Shown piece after piece: positions 1 to 7,824 of a stretch of 64,000 nucleotides of DNA (positions are counted from its first letter, which is position 1; every line of letters starts with the position of its first letter). The stretch is taken from the NCBI GenBank assembly GCA_964416305.1, contig CAYQDM010000016.1:1-64000 (forward strand), in the 5' to 3' direction. The notes under the pieces were generated by a model. The model saw only the letters and a list, made by a program, of their open reading frames with translations. It ran no database searches and was not told where the DNA came from. This DNA comes from Acidaminobacter sp964416305. Its GTDB lineage: Bacteria > Bacillota > Clostridia > Peptostreptococcales > Acidaminobacteraceae. Both the position numbers and the translations under genes were made by a program.

Positions 1-1368
1 ACTGCGACACCGGCTAGCGGCTGGGAATTTGACCGCTGGAATGACGCTGAAGGATTTACTGTTCCTGATGGCTCCGGCAAAGTACTCATGGACGCAGACA
101 AAAAAGTTGAAGCGATTTTTAAGGAAGTTAAAATCCAGCCCGGGTATGGTGCGCTCCATATCTGCAAATGGGTCATTCATGATGAAGGCGTTAAGCTTCC
201 AGATGAATTACCTGATTTCGTAGTCCTTGTGACTGGACCAAATGATTTTAGTCAAACTGTAAAACTCACTCATAATGAGTCAGTGACATTGGAAAACCTT
301 GAACCAGGTAAATACTATGTCAGTGAAACTCAACCTACGGGCGAATACAGCTTTGAAACTATTAACCTTACAGCAACTATGACAGATTATGAAGTTGTTG
401 TCGTCGAAAATAAAACAGTAGAAGCTGCAATCGTCAACAAATACACACCAACTGATGATCCGGAGGATCCAACCGGTGCCATTGAGATCAAGAAATTCAG
501 AGATTATAATAGTGATGGCATCAAAAATGGCAGCGACTACTGGTTAAACAACATCCAGTTCCGTCTTGAAGAAGCACCAGAAGTTGACACCAATATGTCA
601 GTAATGGTTGCTCCACAATCATGGACCATGACCACCGGTTCAGGCGACTTCGAAGATGGACAGATCATCTTCAGTGGACTTCCTTATGGCAGATACAAAT
701 TGGTTGAACTTTCACCTCGCACCATCACAGCACCGGAAGACCTTAAAGATGGCGAAATGTATGTTTGGGTTCCAAAGTGGGATCAAAGTGAGATGCCACA
801 AACCGTTTATATTGAAGTCGGAAACTTCTGGAGCACCAGCACCAGAAGTGATCGCGACCCAGATCCAGATCCTGATCCAGATCCAGGCAAAATCAGCATC
901 TTTAAATTCCTTGACTCGAATGAGAGCGGAAGCTACGATTCAAACGAATTCCCAATGGAGAATATTGTTTTCCAACTCTTCGATTCAAATAAGGACATGA
1001 TGGAGTCCGCATCCACCGATACAGACGGCATGATGGAGTTCAACAATCTCGAACCAGGCACCTACTTCATCAAAGAAGTCCGTCAAAACTACACCATTAC
1101 AACACCGGGCTTTGATGATGATGGCTACTATGAAGTTGACGTTGACGAAGACGAAACCGTTCTGATCGAAGTTGGAAACTATCGTGAAACGGTTCCTGGA
1201 GATCCAGTACCATTAGGTCCGCCAGTCGTAGAAGATGTGGTCTTGATTGAGGAAGAAGATGTGCCACTTGCACTGCCACAAACAGGAGAATTACCGCCTT
1301 ACAGTGCTTATGCGATTGGTTCACTTATGGTTCTGGCTGGTATCTTCATGAAAAGAAAGTATAACTAA
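1..1368 (+). CDS. LPXTG-anchored surface protein with SdrD-B/Cna-B-like repeats (5' end missing)
   Basis: The reading frame is open from base 1, so the N-terminus lies outside the window. The first ~35 residues (GWEFDRWND...) resemble an InlB B-type/bacterial repeat unit. They are followed by three beta-sandwich units with the signature F-x-D-x-N-x-x-G and L-x-P-G-x-Y of SdrD-B/Cna-B domains (clearest near bases 480-840 and 890-1190). A DPDPDPDP linker, coded by a 6 bp tandem repeat near 858-886, separates the last two. The C-terminus has a sortase signal: LPQTG near 1273, a hydrophobic segment, then KRKYN. Such proteins are covalently linked to peptidoglycan by sortase and act as adhesins or stalks; the ligand is not predictable. 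A strong terminator follows at 1439. Confidence 0.9.
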   Translation, partial: TATPASGWEFDRWNDAEGFTVPDGSGKVLMDADKKVEAIFKEVKIQPGYGALHICKWVIHDEGVKLPDELPDFVVLVTGPNDFSQTVKLTHNESVTLENLEPGKYYVSETQPTGEYSFETINLTATMTDYEVVVVENKTVEAAIVNKYTPTDDPEDPTGAIEIKKFRDYNSDGIKNGSDYWLNNIQFRLEEAPEVDTNMSVMVAPQSWTMTTGSGDFEDGQIIFSGLPYGRYKLVELSPRTITAPEDLKDGEMYVWVPKWDQSEMPQTVYIEVGNFWSTSTRSDRDPDPDPDPDPGKISIFKFLDSNESGSYDSNEFPMENIVFQLFDSNKDMMESASTDTDGMMEFNNLEPGTYFIKEVRQNYTITTPGFDDDGYYEVDVDEDETVLIEVGNYRETVPGDPVPLGPPVVEDVVLIEEEDVPLALPQTGELPPYSAYAIGSLMVLAGIFMKRKYN

Positions 1369-1438
1369 TCGTAATCGAAACAGCGCAGCAAATGTAATTT
1401 AACAGAAGTCTCACTCCTTTTGGTAAATACCTCCAAAG

Positions 1439-1487
1439 CAAATGATCATGAATGGCAGGCGTCCGCTGTTCATGATCATTTGTTTGT
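1439..1487 (+). terminator. Intrinsic terminator after surface protein
   Basis: A 14 bp perfect stem (1439-1452 with 1469-1482, CAAATGATCATGAA and its complement) encloses a GC-rich 16 nt loop and is followed by a short T-rich run. It lies 70 bp after the stop codon. Confidence 0.75.
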
Positions 1488-1506
1488 TCGTTATGTTGCA
1501 TCAGCG

Positions 1507-1620
1507 TGCCCGTACCTGTCACGTTTTTCGGAACGATAACGTTAAAGAAATTTGAAAAGTCTGCAAATGCATGTTTCTTTCAAAAACAACTTCATTAACT
1601 TCACAGCTGGTGACAGGTAA
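1507..1620 (+). repeat. RAYT-associated interspersed element, variant A copy 1
   Basis: About 110 bp ending in the inverted repeat TACCTGTCAC (1513-1522) / GTGACAGGTA (1610-1619). The interior carries CACGTTTTTCGGAACGA and AACTTCATTAACTTCACAG, both shared with the copy at 3484-3584. The same blocks appear in diverged form in the variant B copies at 8702 and 10436. Similarity to the 3484 copy continues to the right for ~60 bp (GTTTTACAATT). Confidence 0.7.
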
Positions 1621-1668
1621 AAACAGTGAAGATAATGAAATTGTTTTACAATTTAATAAAAACCTAAG

Positions 1669-1750
1669 AGCAGCCACTCAGAAAATTTAAATGAGATGCT
1701 GCTTTTCTTTTCGTGCAACAATTCCCTAAATCCTCATTTAGGGAATTGTT
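1669..1750 (+). repeat. Two adjacent hairpins upstream of the relB promoter
   Basis: Hairpin one (1669-1706) pairs AGCAGC-ACTCA with TGAG-TGCTGCT and ends in T-rich sequence, so it could terminate transcription. Hairpin two (1717-1731 with 1736-1750) is a perfect 15 bp stem with a 4 nt CCTC loop. A degraded relative (AATCCCTAAATCC) sits near 3679, again just beyond a variant A element, so the hairpins appear to travel with that repeat. Confidence 0.5.
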
Positions 1751-1801
1751 TAAGACTTCATTTTGATAGTATGGACAAACCAAACTTTGTGTGACGTTGT
1801 A

Positions 1802-1837
1802 TTGAAATTGTATGCGATATGTGCTATAATAAGCACA
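1802..1837 (+). promoter_or_regulatory. relB-yoeB promoter with overlapping operator
   Basis: TTGAAA (1802-1807), a 17 bp spacer and a perfect TATAAT (1825-1830). The -10 box sits inside the inverted repeat TGTGCT-ATAATA-AGCACA (1820-1837). That is where a RelB-type antitoxin would bind to autoregulate. The RBS AGAGGTGA follows at 1846. Confidence 0.8.
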
Positions 1838-1859
1838 CAAATAGAAAGAGGTGATTTAG

Positions 1860-2138
1860 ATGGCACAAACCACATTAAGTGTGAGAATGGATGAGAATAT
1901 AAAAAAACAATTTGACGCCTTTTGTGCAGAAGTAGGTATGAACACCTCTGTTGCGATTAATCTTTTTGCTAAAGCCGTTTTAAGAGAGCGGAGGATTCCG
2001 TTCGAAATTGCACTGAATGATGATCCGTTCTATAGCGACGCAAATTTGGCTAGACTTAAGAAAGCTATAGCACAACTTGATGAAAGTAATTTAATCGTCA
2101 AGTCTATGGATGAGCTTGAGGAGATGGAACGTGAATAA
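1860..2138 (+). CDS. relB: RelB/DinJ-family antitoxin
   Basis: 92 residues. The N-terminus (TTLSVRMDENIKKQFDAFC, then MNTSVAINLFAKAV) is the ribbon-helix-helix DNA-binding fold typical of RelB/DinJ antitoxins. The acidic C-terminal tail is the part that usually wraps the toxin. It should neutralise the YoeB-like toxin encoded immediately downstream and repress the shared promoter at 1802-1837 through the operator that overlaps the -10 box. The start is set by an AGAGGTGA site 7-8 nt upstream. The toxin start overlaps its 3' end by 8 nt, which implies translational coupling. Confidence 0.88.
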   Translation: MAQTTLSVRMDENIKKQFDAFCAEVGMNTSVAINLFAKAVLRERRIPFEIALNDDPFYSDANLARLKKAIAQLDESNLIVKSMDELEEMERE

Positions 2139-2397
2139 TCTAGCGTTCACACCTGAAGGCTGGGAAGATTATTTGTATTGGCAATCACAGGATAAAAGAG
2201 CATTAAAGCGAATTAATCTACTTTTACAAGATATAATTAGAAATGGCTATGACGGCATAGGAAAACCAGAGCCTTTAAAGTACGATTATAAAGGATTTTG
2301 GAGTAGACGAATAGACGATAATAACCGAATAGTTTATCGAGTAGATGGAGAGCAAATTATTATTGCACAATGCGGATCACATTATCTTGACAAATGA
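2131..2397 (+). CDS. yoeB: YoeB/Txe-family mRNA interferase toxin
   Basis: 88 residues from a GTG start at 2131, preferred over the ATG at 2110 because it follows the GAGGAG site at 2119-2124 and places the start at the family's normal N-terminus (NNLAFTPEGWEDYLYW). The stretch GKPEPLKYDYKGFWSRRI and the C-terminal SHY are diagnostic of YoeB. The conserved Glu, Arg, His and Tyr of the RelE/YoeB active site are present. YoeB toxins bind the ribosome and cleave mRNA in the A site. No lesion is visible, so the module looks functional. Confidence 0.9.
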   Translation: MNNLAFTPEGWEDYLYWQSQDKRALKRINLLLQDIIRNGYDGIGKPEPLKYDYKGFWSRRIDDNNRIVYRVDGEQIIIAQCGSHYLDK

Positions 2398-2533
2398 ACT
2401 CTAAGAAATTTACAATCGATAAATAACCCATAACGATGTCGATTAGTGAGGTATTTGACGCTTAGATTTTAATCTAGGTTTGTTTTTCAGACGTGATTGG
2501 CTCAGAATTCTATTATGAAAAGCAATTTAATTT

Positions 2534-2580
2534 GGCTGCCGATGGTAGTATAACGACCATCGGCAGCCTGTTTTTGTTTT
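2534..2580 (+). terminator. Inverted-pair GCCGATGGT motif acting as terminator
   Basis: 13 bp arms (2534-2546 and 2556-2568) with a 9 nt loop and a T-rich tail to 2580. The arms are two opposed copies of the window-wide motif CTGCCGATGGTC. Confidence 0.85.
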
Positions 2581-2635
2581 AGACATGAATAGGGGGCACT
2601 ATTCAAATCCCTCTAGCTTAATAAACCATTAGTAG

Positions 2636-2663
2636 TTGTTGAAGCGGTTTAACTTGGTATAAT
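2636..2663 (+). promoter_or_regulatory. Promoter of HEPN/MNT operon
   Basis: TTGTTG (2636-2641), a 16 bp spacer and TATAAT (2658-2663), 35 bp before the HEPN start. Confidence 0.65.
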
Positions 2664-2698
2664 GTAATTATCATATCGTATTTATGTGGAGGTATGGC

Positions 2699-3115
2699 AT
2701 GGACGTTCGTTGGCATCAAAGATTTGATAATTATCGCAAAGCATTGAGTCAATTAAATGAGGCTATTGAAATTATGAATGCAAAACAGCTTTCAAATTTG
2801 GAAAAACAAGGCGTTATTCAATCATTTGAATATACGCATGAATTGGCCTGGAAAACATTGAAGGATTTCCTGTTGTCCAGAGGAACAGGTGACCTGTTTG
2901 GATCAAGAGATGTTGTCAGAGAATCTTTCCAGCTTGGTTTGATAGAGAATGGTGAAATCTGGATGGAAATGATTAAGAGTAGAAATCTTACAAGTCATAC
3001 TTATAACGAAGCTACAGCAGATGAGATCATTACTTTAATACATGATCACTATTTCTCTGAGTTTGTTCTGTTAAAAGACAAATTGTTGAGTCAACAAGAA
3101 AAAGAGAGTGAATGA
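2699..3115 (+). CDS. HEPN-family toxin (HI0074-type nucleotidyltransferase-substrate protein)
   Basis: 138 residues. It matches the HI0074/KNTase C-terminal-like helical family: an N-terminal RFDNYRKALSQLNEAI helix, FEYTHELAWKTLKDFL, and SRNLTSHTYNE, which supplies the R-x4-H motif of HEPN RNases. The start is the ATG at 2699, 8 nt after GGAGG, rather than the upstream ATG at 2684, which overlaps that site. The downstream gene encodes the partner minimal nucleotidyltransferase. In characterised HEPN/MNT systems (for example HepT/MntA) the nucleotidyltransferase AMPylates and silences the HEPN RNase. Function here is inferred from that family. Confidence 0.85.
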   Translation: MDVRWHQRFDNYRKALSQLNEAIEIMNAKQLSNLEKQGVIQSFEYTHELAWKTLKDFLLSRGTGDLFGSRDVVRESFQLGLIENGEIWMEMIKSRNLTSHTYNEATADEIITLIHDHYFSEFVLLKDKLLSQQEKESE

Positions 3116-3117
3116 TC

Positions 3118-3423
3118 ATGAAATATGGTTTAAGTGAAAATGTACAAAGAGTAATCAGGTCTGTTTTCGAAAAACAACCCAAAGTAGAGAAAGCCATCTT
3201 ATATGGCTCTAGAGCCATTGGTAATTACAAGAATGGCTCAGATATTGATTTGATGCTAGAGGGAGATCAATTGAGGCTGGAAGATCTACTCTCTATAATG
3301 GTGCAATTGGACAATCTCGACCTTCCTTATAAATTTGATATTTCAGATCGGAAAAGTATTCAAAATGATGCCCTACTTGAACACATCGAAAGGGTAGGTA
3401 CCATTTTTTATAGCAAGGTTTGA
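3118..3423 (+). CDS. MNT-family minimal nucleotidyltransferase antitoxin
   Basis: 101 residues. It carries the polymerase-beta-like signature LYGSRAIGNYKNGSDIDL (GSR-x-n-G-S-D-x-D), which holds the metal-binding aspartates. The ATG at 3118 is spaced best from AAAGAGAG at 3101; an ATG at 3112 that overlaps the HEPN stop is the alternative. The protein probably modifies the HEPN partner with AMP and so acts as antitoxin. Variant A repeats follow immediately downstream. Confidence 0.87.
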   Translation: MKYGLSENVQRVIRSVFEKQPKVEKAILYGSRAIGNYKNGSDIDLMLEGDQLRLEDLLSIMVQLDNLDLPYKFDISDRKSIQNDALLEHIERVGTIFYSKV

Positions 3424-3436
3424 TATATCATTTTTT

Positions 3437-3590
3437 CCTCAAAACCAACTTCATCAACTTCAGAGCAGGTGCCAGGTAGACGTGCACGTACCGTCACGTT
3501 TTTCGGAACGATGACGTTTAAGAAATTTGAAAAGTCTGCAAATGCTTATTTCGTTCAAAAACAACTTCATTAACTTCACAGCAGATATAA
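3437..3590 (+). repeat. RAYT-associated element, variant A copy 2 with a partial third copy
   Basis: Bases 3437-3480 are a lone right end (ACTTCATCAACTTCAGAGCAGGTGCCAGGTA in shortened terms: ACTTCATCAACTTC then GCCAGGTA). The following 3484-3584 is a nearly full copy close to the one at 1507-1620 (CACGTTTTTCGGAACGA, AAGAAATTTGAAAAGTCTGC). Its right terminal repeat has decayed. Confidence 0.65.
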
Positions 3591-3629
3591 ATGGTGAAGT
3601 TCGAGAAATTATTTTACAATTCAAACTGT

Positions 3630-3674
3630 GCAACCTTCGTTGATTGATTCGATCTTCGGAGGTTGTTTTTTGTC
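3630..3674 (+). terminator. Intrinsic terminator after HEPN/MNT
   Basis: GCAACCTTCG pairs with CGGAGGTTG (some mismatch) and is followed by TTTTTTG. A region similar to the 1717 hairpin follows at 3675-3710. Beyond it, up to 3980, I see only AT-rich sequence without a clear gene. Confidence 0.6.
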
Positions 3675-3982
3675 AACTAATCCCTAAATCCACGATTAAG
3701 TATTAGTAGTTCATAGAGTTCAAATTAGCAGTTCAAATACTAGCGTTCAATAATTGCATGGTATTTTAGACCGCATTATTTGACTTTGCCCTACTCATGA
3801 CAATGTCTAAGTAAGAATGATAGCAATTGGTATAGCTCTTGATCTTTGGGTAACAATACTTTATCAGAATACTGATATGGATAATTTCAAAATCACATAC
3901 TTTTTTATTTTTGTTCATTGTAGGGTTGTCAGGTTCAAACACGACAATCAAACCAAACAATAGACTATCGGGAGGTCCTAAT

Positions 3983-4807
3983 TTGATTACATTTTTTGAA
4001 CAATTCACTCCAGTACAACAAGCCTTAATAGGCACACTGTTTACCTACGGTGTTACAGCCTTAGGTGCTTCACTGGTATTCTTTTTTAAAAGCATCAACA
4101 AAACAGTGTTGAATAGTATGCTGGGATTTGCAGCAGGGGTTATGATTGCAGCAAGTTTTTGGTCACTTCTGGCACCTGGAATTTCTTTAGCTGAAGAGTT
4201 AGGACAAACAGCCTGGTTGACAGCTGCCATCGGGTTTCTTTTAGGTGGTGGATTCTTGTACGCGGTAGATAAATTGATGCCTCACCTCCATCTAGGTTTA
4301 CCCGTTGAAAAAGCTGAGGGTCCCAAAACGTCATGGCACAGAAGTGTACTGCTCGTGCTCGCAATCACCCTGCATAACATCCCTGAAGGATTGGCCGTTG
4401 GCGTAGCCTTTGGTGCAGCGGCCAGCGGCAGTATTTCCGGCGCAACAGTGGCCGGCGCTGTGGCACTTGCCATAGGTATAGGGCTTCAGAACTTTCCTGA
4501 AGGCGCTGCCGTTTCCATTCCGTTGAGACGTGAGGGATTCAGCAGAAGGAAGGCATTTTTGTACGGACAGGCTTCTGGTCTGGTCGAACCCATTGCCGGC
4601 GTCTTAGGTGCGCTGGCGGTGATCAGGATGCGTCCAATTTTGCCGTATGCTTTGGCGTTTGCAGCAGGGGCTATGATCTATGTTGTCATTGAAGAACTTA
4701 TACCTGAGGCGCAAAGAGACGAAGGTGGTTCGAAGACAGATGTCGCAACTATTGGTGCGCTCGTGGGGTTTAGTGTGATGATGATTTTGGATGTCGCCTT
4801 AGGGTAA
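3983..4807 (+). CDS. ZIP-family divalent metal transporter (GufA/ZIP11-like)
   Basis: 274 residues. The TTG start at 3983 follows GGGAGG with 8 nt spacing; the longer frame from 3911 lacks a ribosome site. About eight hydrophobic segments are visible. The ZIP metal-site signatures HNIPEGLAVG and NFPEGAAV lie in the central membrane helices, and EPIAG and the EELIPE stretch are also typical of the GufA/ZIP11 group. The protein probably imports zinc or a similar divalent cation. It stands alone, followed by a degraded motif hairpin. Confidence 0.9.
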   Translation: MITFFEQFTPVQQALIGTLFTYGVTALGASLVFFFKSINKTVLNSMLGFAAGVMIAASFWSLLAPGISLAEELGQTAWLTAAIGFLLGGGFLYAVDKLMPHLHLGLPVEKAEGPKTSWHRSVLLVLAITLHNIPEGLAVGVAFGAAASGSISGATVAGAVALAIGIGLQNFPEGAAVSIPLRREGFSRRKAFLYGQASGLVEPIAGVLGALAVIRMRPILPYALAFAAGAMIYVVIEELIPEAQRDEGGSKTDVATIGALVGFSVMMILDVALG

Positions 4808-4871
4808 GTGATTGGCAAAGAGTTGTATGCTTTCGAAAAACTGATGTGAAAATATGTTCAAAATTTGTAAC

Positions 4872-4920
4872 TGGGCTGCTCATGGCGAAACTGACCATCG
4901 GCAGCTTGTCTTTGTTTTTG
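4872..4920 (+). terminator. Decayed inverted-pair motif hairpin after ZIP gene
   Basis: The right arm GACCATCGGCAGC (4892-4904) is intact and followed by a T-rich run; the left arm (GGCTGCTCATGG, from 4875) has mismatches. A weak terminator is likely. Confidence 0.55.
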
Positions 4921-4985
4921 CCTTGGTTAATGCAAACACCTCGCATCGATACATGAAGATCAATATTGACACACCAAAAAAGTAT

Positions 4986-5014
4986 TTGATCAAATGTAAA
5001 TATATGGTTATAAT
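4986..5014 (+). promoter_or_regulatory. Promoter of comM-dprA operon
   Basis: TTGATC (4986-4991), a 17 bp spacer and TATAAT (5009-5014). The RBS AAAGGAGG follows at ~5035 before the GTG start at 5053. Confidence 0.75.
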
Positions 5015-5052
5015 ACTTATATATAACATATGTCAAAGGAGGTATTTTTTAG

Positions 5053-6693
5053 GTGGCCACAGTGACTAAGACCATTGGTATGAATGGTTTGGAAGGATTT
5101 GTGATCAAAGTTGAAGCGAGAATTCTCAAAGGGGTCCCCACCATGAGCATCATTGGTCTGGCAGACAAGGCCATCAAAGAGTCCAGAGACAGGATTGAAG
5201 CCTGTTTCAACACCATGGGCATGCGTTTTCCAAAGGGGAGAATCGTTTTCAACATGCTGCCCCAAGACGTGCAAAAGAGCGGGGGATACCTGGATCTGCC
5301 CATGTTTCTCAGCCTCGCCATTGAATGCGGTGAAATCAATCCTGACCATGTGAGTCTAGATGAGACCGTCTTCTTCGGGGGAATCAGCTTGTGCGGTGAT
5401 CTGGAGAACTTCAACGGCATGCTGCCCATGCTGATCCAGGCCAGGCAGAACGGTATTAGATTTGCGGTGCTTCCAAATGCCTGCATGGCTGAGGCTGTCA
5501 AGGTCCACGGCATCCAGTGCTTTGGGTTTGACAATATCCACGACCTCGTCGAGTGGTTTGAAGGCCGGATGCACTACACGTCAAAAACTGCAGTGGCAGC
5601 CAAGCCTCCCGCCACTTCAAACCTCGATTTCAGCCAGGTCAGAGGTCAGGATCACCTGATAAAGTTTGTGGTGGCTGCCGCGGCCGGGGGGCATAACTTG
5701 CTGCTCGTTGGGCCTGCAGGCTGCGGGAAGTCCATGATCGCAAAGCGTATCGAGACGATTCTGCCGGACATGAACGAGGATGAGGCGCTGGAAGTCATGG
5801 CCATCCACAGTGTGGCGGGAGTGACTCGCAGCCATGAGGAAGCCATGCGGCGACCCTTCAGGAGCGTGCATTACAACGCCTCCGCCAACGCCATTATAGG
5901 CGGCGGGACGAACGCCAAGCCTGGGGAGATTACCCTTGCGCATAACGGCGTCCTGTTTCTGGACGAACTGCCCGAGTTTTCCCGAGCCGCGCTGGAAGCT
6001 CTGCGTCAGCCGCTGGAAGACCGGGTGGTGAGGGTCGCCAGGGTCAGGCAAACGAATGTCTACCCTGCGAACTTTATGCTGGTGGCGGCTATGAATCCTT
6101 GCCCCTGCGGCAATTTTGGCTCCGGAAAATGCATTTGCTCGCCACATAAGGTCAGGACCTATCGGCAGCGGATCTCGGGACCAATTCTGGAACGCATGGA
6201 CATACAGAAGTTCATGAATAAGGTGGATCTTTTCGAGGATGCAAGCGCGAGAAACAACATTCAGGGAAAATTGGCCGCGGGGGCTGATAAATCAAACTTA
6301 ACACTGCACTCTGAGCCACAGAATCACAACCTCCCAAAAGACATAAAAACGGATAACCCGAGTGCCTCCGCCACCCTCAAGAAGAAAGTCGAAAAGGCCC
6401 GGGCCATTCAGGCTGAACGCTTCAAAGGTCACGACGGCGTATGGACCAATGCCCAGATGGATGTCACCTTGATCGACCGCTTCTGCGCCATTGATGAGGC
6501 ATCCGCGGCGCTCATTCAGAGTGCCCACGATTCGAACCAGTTCAGCGCCCGGAGCTATCACAAGATCCTCAAGGTCGCCCGCACCTTCGCGGATCTGGAC
6601 GGCGCCGCAGACATCCGCAGGGAAGATGTGGTTTCGGCACTTCTTTCCAGAGATCTGGACAGGATCGATGCCACACCGCTGAAGGGCTGGTGA
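5053..6693 (+). CDS. comM: YifB/ComM family Mg-chelatase-like AAA+ ATPase
   Basis: 546 residues from a GTG start after a strong AAAGGAGG. Domain order: N-terminal ChlI/Lon-like fold (1-~165), AAA+ core with Walker A GPAGCGKS (~220) and Walker B FLDELPEF (~302), a CPCG...CICSPH cysteine cluster (~349) and a C-terminal Mg-chelatase helical domain (LKVARTFADLDG). ComM homologues are hexameric branch-migration helicases that extend heteroduplex during natural transformation in Gram-negatives; the Firmicute role is less clear. It runs somewhat longer than typical ComM because of a linker near 415-450. It is followed 3 nt later by dprA, which supports a DNA-uptake role. Confidence 0.92.
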   Translation: MATVTKTIGMNGLEGFVIKVEARILKGVPTMSIIGLADKAIKESRDRIEACFNTMGMRFPKGRIVFNMLPQDVQKSGGYLDLPMFLSLAIECGEINPDHVSLDETVFFGGISLCGDLENFNGMLPMLIQARQNGIRFAVLPNACMAEAVKVHGIQCFGFDNIHDLVEWFEGRMHYTSKTAVAAKPPATSNLDFSQVRGQDHLIKFVVAAAAGGHNLLLVGPAGCGKSMIAKRIETILPDMNEDEALEVMAIHSVAGVTRSHEEAMRRPFRSVHYNASANAIIGGGTNAKPGEITLAHNGVLFLDELPEFSRAALEALRQPLEDRVVRVARVRQTNVYPANFMLVAAMNPCPCGNFGSGKCICSPHKVRTYRQRISGPILERMDIQKFMNKVDLFEDASARNNIQGKLAAGADKSNLTLHSEPQNHNLPKDIKTDNPSASATLKKKVEKARAIQAERFKGHDGVWTNAQMDVTLIDRFCAIDEASAALIQSAHDSNQFSARSYHKILKVARTFADLDGAADIRREDVVSALLSRDLDRIDATPLKGW

Positions 6694-6696
6694 CCT

Positions 6697-7824
6697 ATGA
6701 GGCCTGCTAAAACTCAAACGCAGCATCAGGAGAAAAACCGTTCACTGCAGATTAAGCCCATCAAGCCCATGAAGCCCATCAAACCCATGAAGCCCCTCGC
6801 GACCCCGAATCCCTACTGGATTTGGCTCGCTGAGCTCAAGGGCGTGAGCATCAAGGCGAAACTGCAGCTCCTGCGTCATTTTTCCACCCCTGAAAACCTT
6901 TGGTCTGCCGATGGTCTCGATCTCCCACCCCTTACCCAAGGTCAGGGATTTGTTTCCGATTGGAAGAAGCTTAAAAACCTGGATTCCGCCAAACGTCTTC
7001 TGGAACGTAATGAGATTCTCGGCATCCAGCTTTGGACGCTGGATCCGGAGGAACTTATGGATCCTTTGATTGAACTGCGACCATCGGCAGACACGTTTTT
7101 GGTAGTTTATGCCCTGGGCAACCCACAAACCGGGCCTTCCGCCGCGGTAATTGGAACGCGCCAAGCTTCCGGTGACGGTTATCATGCGGCAGAATTGGTA
7201 TGCAAAGACTTAATACAGCGCGGCGCCTGCATCAACAGCGGCCTGGCATTCGGCATTGACAGCTTTGCCCATAACTTTGCGCTGGCTGAAGGAGGGCGGA
7301 CACAAGGCTTTGTGGCCCATGGTCTGGATCAGTGCTATCCAAGCGAGCATTATAGTCTCATGAGAAGCTTGAGCGAGCATGGCGCCGTCATCTCGCCATT
7401 TCCCCTTGGTACAGACCCTTACAAAGCAAATTTCCTGAGACGCAATGCCTTAATGAGCCTCTGGTCGGAGGAGGTCATTCTGATAGAGGCAGGCCTGAAG
7501 AGTGGGGCTTTGAATACAGCAGAGCACGCCCTCCGACAGGGAAAACGTCTTTGGGCAGTGCCCGGGCGACGGGGATCATTACAATGTGAAGGGAACCAGC
7601 GGCTGCTGGCGCAGGGACTTGCTGCGGCTTATCCTGTCACGCTGGGTGCTGTTGCTGAACACCCCGTCCTGGACCTGCTGAGGGGTAAGGCTATGTCCAC
7701 TCAAGCAATTGCGGAAGTGCTGAGCTTGCCCCTTAATCGCCTCGAGCAGGATCTTCTTTCGTACGAGAAACAACTGAAAGTCGCTTATTTACCAGACGGA
7801 CGCTGGCATTACAGAGGATGGTGA
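6697..7824 (+). CDS. dprA: DNA processing protein DprA
   Basis: 375 residues. An unusual N-terminus contains KPIKPMKPIKPMKP, coded by an imperfect 9/18 bp tandem repeat at ~6751-6797. A SAM-like region follows, then the Rossmann DprA core (AVIGTRQASGDGYHAA, GLAFGIDSFAH, FLRRNALMS, LKSGALNTA, VPGRRG) and a C-terminal winged helix (TQAIAEVLSLPLNRLEQDL). DprA loads RecA on incoming single strands in transformation. It sits 3 nt after comM and overlaps the RAYT gene. The gene itself carries two copies of the window-wide GCCGATGGTC motif (6907-6916 forward, 7079-7088 reverse). Confidence 0.93.
   Translation: MRPAKTQTQHQEKNRSLQIKPIKPMKPIKPMKPLATPNPYWIWLAELKGVSIKAKLQLLRHFSTPENLWSADGLDLPPLTQGQGFVSDWKKLKNLDSAKRLLERNEILGIQLWTLDPEELMDPLIELRPSADTFLVVYALGNPQTGPSAAVIGTRQASGDGYHAAELVCKDLIQRGACINSGLAFGIDSFAHNFALAEGGRTQGFVAHGLDQCYPSEHYSLMRSLSEHGAVISPFPLGTDPYKANFLRRNALMSLWSEEVILIEAGLKSGALNTAEHALRQGKRLWAVPGRRGSLQCEGNQRLLAQGLAAAYPVTLGAVAEHPVLDLLRGKAMSTQAIAEVLSLPLNRLEQDLLSYEKQLKVAYLPDGRWHYRGW
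6907..6916 (+). repeat. Single GCCGATGGTC motif within dprA
   Basis: Exact 10-mer in sense orientation, extended CTGCCGATGGTC, read as Ala-Asp-Gly. Confidence 0.7.
7079..7088 (-). repeat. Single GCCGATGGTC motif within dprA (reverse)
   Basis: GACCATCGGC, extended with CAGAC, in the opposite orientation to the copy at 6907 and in another codon phase (Pro-Ser-Ala). Confidence 0.7.

Noticed and set aside
1..30. GCTAGCGGCTGGG-like start of the window as a copy of the GGTGTC-CTAGC repeat
   Set aside because: It is coding sequence for a surface-protein repeat and similarity is limited to a few bases.
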